A program made the translations under genes and the position numbers. The notes under the pieces are model-generated. The model saw nothing but the letters and a program-made list of their open reading frames with translations. It had not been told where the DNA came from and searched no databases. Below, in pieces: positions 58,459-64,000 of a stretch of DNA of 64,000 bases. This stretch comes from Sphingopyxis sp. HIX. Lineage in GTDB: Bacteria; Pseudomonadota; Alphaproteobacteria; Sphingomonadales; Sphingomonadaceae. Numbering within the stretch: the first letter of the stretch is position 1; every line of letters begins with the position of its first letter. Location: positions 124,001-188,000 of the forward strand of contig NZ_LNSB01000001.1 in NCBI RefSeq assembly GCF_001468285.1, read 5' to 3'.

Positions 58459-60930
58459 ATGAGAAAATTGCTTCGCACGAGTGGCTCGATTATCGCCGTC
58501 CTGGCAGGCATGTCGGCCGCCGCCGCCTTCGCGCAGGATAACGCCAAAGAGGCGCCGGGGCCAGGCGCGTCGCAGGGCGAAATCGTCGTGACGGGTACGC
58601 GGCGGAACGATCTCAAGGCGGCCGATTCCGCTCAGCCGATCGACATCATCACCGGTGCCGAACTGCTCGAAAAGGGCACGGCCGACATGAATGATCTCCT
58701 GCGCACCGAGGTCCCGTCGCTCAATGTCCAGCGCCTCGTCAGCAACGACGGCGCCGTTTTTACCCGGCCTTTCTCGCTGCGCGGCCTGCCGCCGGACCAG
58801 ACGCTGGTGCTCGTGAATGGCAAGCGGCGCCATCGCGGCGCGACGGTCCAGTTCACCAATGTTCCCTATATCCGGGGATCGCAGGGACCCGATCTTTCGG
58901 CGATCCCGTCGATCGCGATCGGCCAGCTCGAGGTTCTGCGTGACGGCGCGTCGGCGCTCTATGGATCGGATGCGATCGCCGGCGTCCTCAATTTCGGTCT
59001 GCGCCGCGACCGCGAAGGCGGATTGCTGATCGCCCGCTATGGCCAATTCTATAAGGGCGACGGCGAGGATTTCCTCGTCCAGGGCAATGTCGGGCTTCCC
59101 TTCACCGACGCCGGTTTCGTCAACATCAGCGGCGAATATGTGAACGCCAGCACGACGTCGCGCGGCATTCAGCGTCCCGACGCGCAGGCGCTCATCGATG
59201 CCGGCGTTCAGGATGTCCCGGTCCCGGCGCAGCGCTGGGGAAATCCCGAATCCGAGGCGGCGCGCATCTTCGTCAATGCCGGCATCGAACTGTCGGACGA
59301 GATGGAATTCTACACCTTCGGCAACTATAGCTGGAGCCGCGGCACGACGGCCTTCTTTTACCGCAACCCCGATGCCAGCTTCATTTCCACCTCGATTCCG
59401 CTCACCAATACGCCCGGAGGACAGCGGTTCAGCTTCCGCCAGCTCTTTCCCGGCGGTTTCACCCCGGATTTCGGTGCCACGGTGACCGATGCGGCGCTGG
59501 CGGCCGGCCTCAAGGGCGAATTCTCCTCGGGCCTGACCTATGACCTCAGCGCTTCCTATGGTCAGAACCATGCTTCCTACCGGATCGAAAATACGGTCAA
59601 TCCGTCGCTTGGCCTCGCGTCGCCGACCTCCTTCAAGCCGGGGCAGCTCGAGCAGCGCGAACTCGCTTTCAATCTCGATCTCACTTACCCCATCGCGATC
59701 GGCACCTCCGATCCGCTGACGCTTGCAGGCGGTCTCGAGTATCGGCGCGAGACATATGAGATCACGGCCGGCGACATCGCATCATGGCAGGTTGGTCCTT
59801 TCGCGTCGGTCATCGATCCCGATACCGGAAACCGCGTCGGACTGCCGGTCGGCTCGAACGGCTTCCCGGGCTTCAGTCCCATCCAGGCGGGCGAGTTCGC
59901 GCGCAGCAACTGGGCCGCCTATACGTCGCTCGAAGGCAATCTCACCGACGCGCTCCAGTTCGGCCTTGCCGGCCGCTACGAGAATTACTCGGACTTCGGC
60001 TCGAAATTCACCTGGAAGATCAACGGGCGATATGATTTCTCGGACGTCTTCGCGGTGCGCGGATCGGTCAACACCGGCTTTCGGGCGCCGACGCCGGGCC
60101 AGTCGAACGCCTCGCAGGTCCAGACCAACATCGACTCGATAACCGGGGCGCCGCTGACCGCAGGCATTATCGCGCCCAACAATCCGGTGGCGCAATTCTT
60201 CGGCGCGACGCCGCTTCGGCCCGAGAATTCGTTCAACGTCGCCGGCGGCATCGTGGTGAAGCCCTCCAATCGCATCACCTTCACGCTCGACTATTTCAAC
60301 ATCAAGGTCGAAGACCGGATCGCCGTATCGGGCAATTTCAATCTCACCCCGGCGCAGCGTGCGCAGCTCGCGGCGCTTGGCATTCCCGGTGGGGATTCCT
60401 TCCAGCAGGTGAGCTTCTTCACCAATTCCTTCGACAGCCGCACCCAGGGCGTCGATGCGGTGCTCACCGTGGGCTTCGACCTCGGCGACGGCAAGGCCAC
60501 GCTCGGCCTCAACGGCAACTATACCAAAACCGATGTCATCAAGGCCTCGCCGGTGATCACTGCGGACCGCGAGCGGCTGCTCGAACTCGAGGGCTTCGTT
60601 CCGAAGTGGAAGGGCAATGCGTCCTTCACTTATGCGGGCGAGCGCTTCGGCTTCGTCGCGCGCGCGAACTATTATGGCAAATGGACCGACTATGGCGCCG
60701 CACCGGCTGCCGACCAGACGGGCGGCGCCGAACTGCTGGTCGATCTCGAGCTGTCCTACAAGGTTAGCGACATGCTCAAGCTCGCGGTCGGCGGCGAGAA
60801 TATCTTCGACAATTACCCCGACGTCGAGGCGCGGCAATCCCAGATCAACAACGGGATCCGATATCTCCGCTTCGCGCCGACGGGGTTCAACGGGGGCTTC
60901 TGGTACGTCCGCGCGACCGCCTCCTTCTGA
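58459..60930 (+). CDS. TonB-dependent outer-membrane receptor (second)
   Basis: An 823-aa receptor: signal peptide, TonB box-like GEIVVTGTRRNDLKAADSAQP, plug (SIAIGQLEVLRDGASALYGSDAIAGVLNF) and a barrel ending in WYVRATASF. It resembles large sphingomonad receptors for peptides or other nutrients rather than metal siderophores. The ligand is uncertain. It lies outside the metal genes and upstream of a LysR regulator and an amino-acid transporter, so a nutrient link is possible. Confidence 0.9.
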   Translation: MRKLLRTSGSIIAVLAGMSAAAAFAQDNAKEAPGPGASQGEIVVTGTRRNDLKAADSAQPIDIITGAELLEKGTADMNDLLRTEVPSLNVQRLVSNDGAVFTRPFSLRGLPPDQTLVLVNGKRRHRGATVQFTNVPYIRGSQGPDLSAIPSIAIGQLEVLRDGASALYGSDAIAGVLNFGLRRDREGGLLIARYGQFYKGDGEDFLVQGNVGLPFTDAGFVNISGEYVNASTTSRGIQRPDAQALIDAGVQDVPVPAQRWGNPESEAARIFVNAGIELSDEMEFYTFGNYSWSRGTTAFFYRNPDASFISTSIPLTNTPGGQRFSFRQLFPGGFTPDFGATVTDAALAAGLKGEFSSGLTYDLSASYGQNHASYRIENTVNPSLGLASPTSFKPGQLEQRELAFNLDLTYPIAIGTSDPLTLAGGLEYRRETYEITAGDIASWQVGPFASVIDPDTGNRVGLPVGSNGFPGFSPIQAGEFARSNWAAYTSLEGNLTDALQFGLAGRYENYSDFGSKFTWKINGRYDFSDVFAVRGSVNTGFRAPTPGQSNASQVQTNIDSITGAPLTAGIIAPNNPVAQFFGATPLRPENSFNVAGGIVVKPSNRITFTLDYFNIKVEDRIAVSGNFNLTPAQRAQLAALGIPGGDSFQQVSFFTNSFDSRTQGVDAVLTVGFDLGDGKATLGLNGNYTKTDVIKASPVITADRERLLELEGFVPKWKGNASFTYAGERFGFVARANYYGKWTDYGAAPAADQTGGAELLVDLELSYKVSDMLKLAVGGENIFDNYPDVEARQSQINNGIRYLRFAPTGFNGGFWYVRATASF

Positions 60931-60966
60931 TCGGTGGCCGTGAGGGCCGTGCGGCGTCTTGTGTCT

Positions 60967-61872
60967 TCAGCTGGCGTCGGAGCCGAACATCGCGTCGCGG
61001 TGGGATTCGAGCACCGCGATAAAGGCCGCAGCGACTTGGGACATCGGCCTCAACTTCGGCGTGAAGAGCATATATTCGAAATGGACCTCCGGCGCGAAAT
61101 CACGGACCGTAAGGCCCCGCTCGGCATAATCCGCTGCGGTCACGGGGTTGAGAATCGAACATCCGACCCCCTGCATGACAAGCGCGCAGATGGTCATCGC
61201 ATATTGGGTTTCGATGACCATCTCGCGGTGGACGCCCGCGTCCTCGAAAATGCGGTCGATGCGGTGACGCACGCCGTCCTCGAGCGCGAGCGAAATGAAG
61301 GGCTCGCCCTCGAGATCGGCCGGCCGGATGACGTCCTTGACGGCCAAGCGGTGGCCGGCAGGGAGAACGCAGGCGCCGGGGCAGCGCAGGAAGCGCTCCA
61401 TCCTTATGCCGGGCAATTCGCGCGCCGGCGTCGCGAGCCCGATGTCGAACTGCTGGTTCGCCATCCATTGCCGCACCGTCGAGGAACTGCGGGTCTGGAG
61501 CTGAACGGTGACGCCGGGATGTGTCTCGCGAAAGGCCGCGATCACACGCGGCAGGAAACTGACCGCGAGCGCCGGAAGGGCGGCGATCCGGAGCGTGCCG
61601 GTCGCCATGTTGCGGATGTCTTCCGCTACCCGCTTCAGGGCCGCAATGCCCGAGAAGCTCCGCTCGACTTCGTAGAAAAAGGCGTCGGCTTCGGGCGTCA
61701 CGGTGAGCGCGCTGCCGCGCGAACGCAGGAAGAGCTGAAAGCCCAGCTGATGCTCGAGCTCGGCAAGCATCTTGCTCACCGCGGGTTGCGACAGGTTGAG
61801 CGACTGCGCGGCCTGGGTGACCGATCCCGAGAGCATCACGGCCCTGAAGGCTTCGAGGTGACGCAGGTTCAT
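60967..61872 (-). CDS. LysR-family transcriptional regulator
   Basis: A 301-aa regulator: N-terminal winged HTH (MNLRHLEAFRAVMLSGSVTQAAQSLNLSQPAVSKMLAELE) and the usual effector-binding half. ATG 61872 is preferred over an in-frame start at 62091 that would add a non-conserved tail. It is divergent from the ABC substrate-binding gene, the common layout for control of that operon. Effector unknown. Confidence 0.92.
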   Translation of the reverse strand: MNLRHLEAFRAVMLSGSVTQAAQSLNLSQPAVSKMLAELEHQLGFQLFLRSRGSALTVTPEADAFFYEVERSFSGIAALKRVAEDIRNMATGTLRIAALPALAVSFLPRVIAAFRETHPGVTVQLQTRSSSTVRQWMANQQFDIGLATPARELPGIRMERFLRCPGACVLPAGHRLAVKDVIRPADLEGEPFISLALEDGVRHRIDRIFEDAGVHREMVIETQYAMTICALVMQGVGCSILNPVTAADYAERGLTVRDFAPEVHFEYMLFTPKLRPMSQVAAAFIAVLESHRDAMFGSDAS

Positions 61873-61927
61873 CGGACATCGCTCCCTATAGCTATTTCTT
61901 ATGGCGCTAGCATTGAAAGCCTCGTTT

Positions 61928-62998
61928 ATGAATAGGTCGCACGCATCGCGCCGCTGGTTACCGGCGCTGCTCGCCGCAGGCGCCCTGTTACTCGGCGGCT
62001 GCGGCCGCGAGCCCGCCGGCACCGGTGGGCATGAAATCGCCGCGGCGAAGGGATCGACGCTTGCGCGGATTCGCGCGCGCGGAACGCTCAATTGCGCAAT
62101 TCATACGGGGCAGCTCGGCATGTCCTATCTCGACAAACGCGGACGCTGGCAGGGCTTCTTCGTCGATTACTGCCGGGCGCTCGCCGCTGCGGTCCTCGGC
62201 GATGCCCGCAAGGTCCGGTTCATGCCGGTCGCCTCGAACAAGCGCTTCACGATCGTGCAGACGGGCGAGGCCGACGTCCTGTCGCGGACGACGACATGGA
62301 CGCTGACGCGCGACACCGACCTCGGGGTGAATTTCGTCGGCACCATGTATTATGACGGGCAGAGCTTCCTGGTGCCCCGGCGATCGGGTGTGCGGCTTCC
62401 GACGGATCTCGATGGCGCATCGATCTGCATCACCAAGGGGACGACCTCCGAACTCAACACCGCCGAATATTTCGAGCGCAAGGGGCTGCGTTTCCAGTCC
62501 GTCGTGTTCGAGAATCCCGAGGAAGCCAAGCTCGCCTTCTTTGCCGGGCGGTGCGACGCAATGACCACCGATGCCTTCACGCTGACGGTGATCCGCCTGG
62601 CCGACACCGCGCATCCCGACGATTATGTGGTGCTGCCCGAGCGGCTCACCAAAGAACCGGTCGGCCCAGTCGTGCGCAGCGACGACGAGCAATGGTACGA
62701 GATCAACAAATGGGTGCTGAACGCGCTCTTCGCTGCCGAGGAAATGGGGGTCACCCGCGCGAATGCCGCGCGCATGCGGATGGCCTCGCGCGACCCTGAA
62801 GTGCGCAAGATGCTCGGCGGCTTGCCCGGATTCGGCAAGTCGCTCGGCCTTGACGATGACTGGGCGTACCGGGCAATCGAGGCGACCGGCAATTATGGCG
62901 AAATCTTCGACCGGCACATTACGCCGCTCGGCGTCGAACGCGGACAGAATAAGCTCTATCGGGACGGCGGGCTGATCTACCCGTTGCCGATGCGATGA
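61928..62998 (+). CDS. amino-acid ABC transporter substrate-binding lipoprotein (AapJ-like)
   Basis: A 356-aa periplasmic binding protein with a lipoprotein signal (LLAAGALLLGGC), a type-2 fold (TLARIRARGTLNCAI...DKRGRWQGFFVDYCRALAAAV) and a C-terminal domain as in AapJ/BztA amino-acid binders. Start ATG 61928 (an in-frame start at 61901 is possible). Its stop overlaps the permease gene as ATGA. Confidence 0.88.
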   Translation: MNRSHASRRWLPALLAAGALLLGGCGREPAGTGGHEIAAAKGSTLARIRARGTLNCAIHTGQLGMSYLDKRGRWQGFFVDYCRALAAAVLGDARKVRFMPVASNKRFTIVQTGEADVLSRTTTWTLTRDTDLGVNFVGTMYYDGQSFLVPRRSGVRLPTDLDGASICITKGTTSELNTAEYFERKGLRFQSVVFENPEEAKLAFFAGRCDAMTTDAFTLTVIRLADTAHPDDYVVLPERLTKEPVGPVVRSDDEQWYEINKWVLNALFAAEEMGVTRANAARMRMASRDPEVRKMLGGLPGFGKSLGLDDDWAYRAIEATGNYGEIFDRHITPLGVERGQNKLYRDGGLIYPLPMR

Positions 62999-64000
62999 CT
63001 CATAAACACAGGCGGCTTGCCATCGCTGCGTTACCCTGGCTGCTGATCGCGGGCGGGCTTGTGGTCGCCTACGGCCTGTTTGCGACATTGGCGGACAATC
63101 TCGCGGACCGAAACATCCGGACGGGGTTCGGTTTCCTGTTCGACCGGGCGGGTTTCGCGATTGGCGAAACGCTGATTGCTTACGCGCCGGGCGATTCCTA
63201 TGCCGCGGCGCTGGCGGTGGGTCTTCTCAACACGCTCCTGATATCGGCGCTCGGCATCATCTTCTCGACCTTGCTCGGCCTCGCGGTCTGCATGGCGCGC
63301 CTGTCGTCCAACTGGCTGCTTGCGAGGCTCTCCGGCCTTTATATCGAGCTGGTTCGCAATATTCCGCTGCTGCTCCAGATGTTCGTCTGGTACGCCGCGC
63401 TGCTGTTCGGTCTGCCCGGACCCGGCCCGGGCGCCGTCGGACCGTTCGACCTCGATAATCGGGGATTGCACCTCCCCGCGCTCTCCTTGGCCGATCCGGG
63501 ACGGCCGGTCTTTCTCATCGCGATCGTCGCCTGTGCGATCCTGCTGGGTGCCGTGCGGCGAGGAGCCGTTCGCACGCGCACTGCGCTGGCCTTCGCCGGC
63601 ATCTCCCTGGTGCCGCTCTTGCTGTGGGGCGGGATCGATCTGCCGCGGGCGGGGCGCTTCGGAACCGTCGGCGGATTGTCGCTCTCCACGGAGTTTCTGA
63701 CGCTGGTCGCCAGCCTTTCGGTCTATGCCTCGGCCTATCTGGCCGAGATATTCCGCGGCGCGATCCTCGCCGTTCCCGCAGGGCAGAGCGAGGCCGCCAA
63801 AGCGCTCGGCCTGTCGCCCGCGCAAACAATGGGACGGATCGTGATGCCGCAAGCGCTGCGCATCGCCATACCGCCGATGACGAGCTGGCATCTCAACACG
63901 ATCAAGAACAGCTCCCTGGGGGTCGCGATCGGATATCCCGAATTTGTCTCGGTGGTCGATACCGTCATCAGTCAGACAGGGCAGGCGATCGAGGGCGTCG
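62995..64000 (+). CDS. amino-acid ABC transporter permease (AapQ-like), 3' end outside window
   Basis: Open to the window edge (335 codons seen). A hydrophobic membrane protein with the permease segment LYIELVRNIPLLLQMFVWYAALL and the EAA-loop EAAKALGLSPAQTMGRIVMPQAL, which contacts the ATPase. It is long between helices, as in AapQ/BztB. It is coupled to the binding protein by an ATGA overlap. Confidence 0.88.
   Translation, partial: MTHKHRRLAIAALPWLLIAGGLVVAYGLFATLADNLADRNIRTGFGFLFDRAGFAIGETLIAYAPGDSYAAALAVGLLNTLLISALGIIFSTLLGLAVCMARLSSNWLLARLSGLYIELVRNIPLLLQMFVWYAALLFGLPGPGPGAVGPFDLDNRGLHLPALSLADPGRPVFLIAIVACAILLGAVRRGAVRTRTALAFAGISLVPLLLWGGIDLPRAGRFGTVGGLSLSTEFLTLVASLSVYASAYLAEIFRGAILAVPAGQSEAAKALGLSPAQTMGRIVMPQALRIAIPPMTSWHLNTIKNSSLGVAIGYPEFVSVVDTVISQTGQAIEGV

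Overview
The window is GC-rich, densely coded DNA, most likely from an alphaproteobacterium of the Sphingomonadaceae (Sphingopyxis/Sphingomonas-like). The evidence is protein style, TonB-dependent receptors, a UbiH-type gene with thioredoxin-TPR and Lon-domain neighbours, and codon use. The genus is an inference. Almost all of it, from about 4.2 kb to 58.3 kb, is a compound heavy-metal resistance region inserted next to a tRNA-Gly(GCC) gene.

Layout. 0.2-3.7 kb: housekeeping genes (UbiH-like hydroxylase, sigma-like protein, Lon substrate-binding-domain protein, thioredoxin-TPR protein), then tRNA-Gly. 4.2-11.4 kb, minus strand: DUF3703, a small His-rich protein, czcCBA and a short CDF transporter, behind a perfect CadR/PbrR-type operator. 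11.8-19.0 kb, plus strand: a second czc set (small His/Cys protein, czcC, czcB, czcA, DUF190, SRPBCC). 19.2-26.5 kb: P1B-4 ATPase with a His-rich insert, an HAE-type RND permease without adaptor, and an SRPBCC-DsbB-DsbA operon. 27-28.5 kb: AraC regulator plus methyltransferase. 28.6-31.7 kb: cytochrome c-FTR1 permease (PbrT-like), CDF transporter and divergent MerR regulator. 31.7-32.75 kb: a minimal mer unit (merR, merT-like, GDCCVxC protein) with no merA or merP. 32.8-39.5 kb: a copper/silver cus operon (two small periplasmic proteins, cusC, cusB, cusA, cusF). 39.6-40.9 kb: a glutaredoxin-MauE fusion facing a MerR-like gene that has lost the first metal cysteine. 41-46.8 kb: a patch of less usual genes (TonB receptor, an HhH plus PD-(D/E)XK-like nuclease, a cytochrome c, an NTF2-like protein). 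46.9-52.2 kb: CopA-type ATPase, a second AraC-methyltransferase pair, copD and copC. 52.4-58.3 kb: a CnrY/CnrX/CnrH-like signalling cassette, then multicopper oxidase copA, copB, DUF305, DUF411, a lipoprotein and a DUF411 remnant. 58.5-64 kb: TonB receptor, LysR regulator and the start of an amino-acid ABC transporter.

Together the genes cover transenvelope efflux (three HME-RND tripartite systems), inner-membrane efflux (two P-type ATPases, two CDF proteins), periplasmic oxidation and chelation (CopA, CopB, CopC, CusF), uptake (CopD, FTR1, MerT) and thiol chemistry (Dsb proteins, glutaredoxin). Sensing is by three MerR proteins, two AraC proteins and a transmembrane anti-sigma/ECF switch. 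Translational coupling through ATGA overlaps is pervasive. Perfect MerR-type operators lie in front of four units, one more than the number of merR genes.

The most distinctive points are: a CnrX-like sensor keeping all five CnrX metal ligands but placed beside copper genes; a repeated Cys/His/Met motif shared by CopA and CopB; two AraC-methyltransferase modules; the operator with no local regulator; a MerR variant with Arg in place of the first metal cysteine behind a classical mer-type operator; and an orphan HhH/PD-(D/E)XK-like protein.
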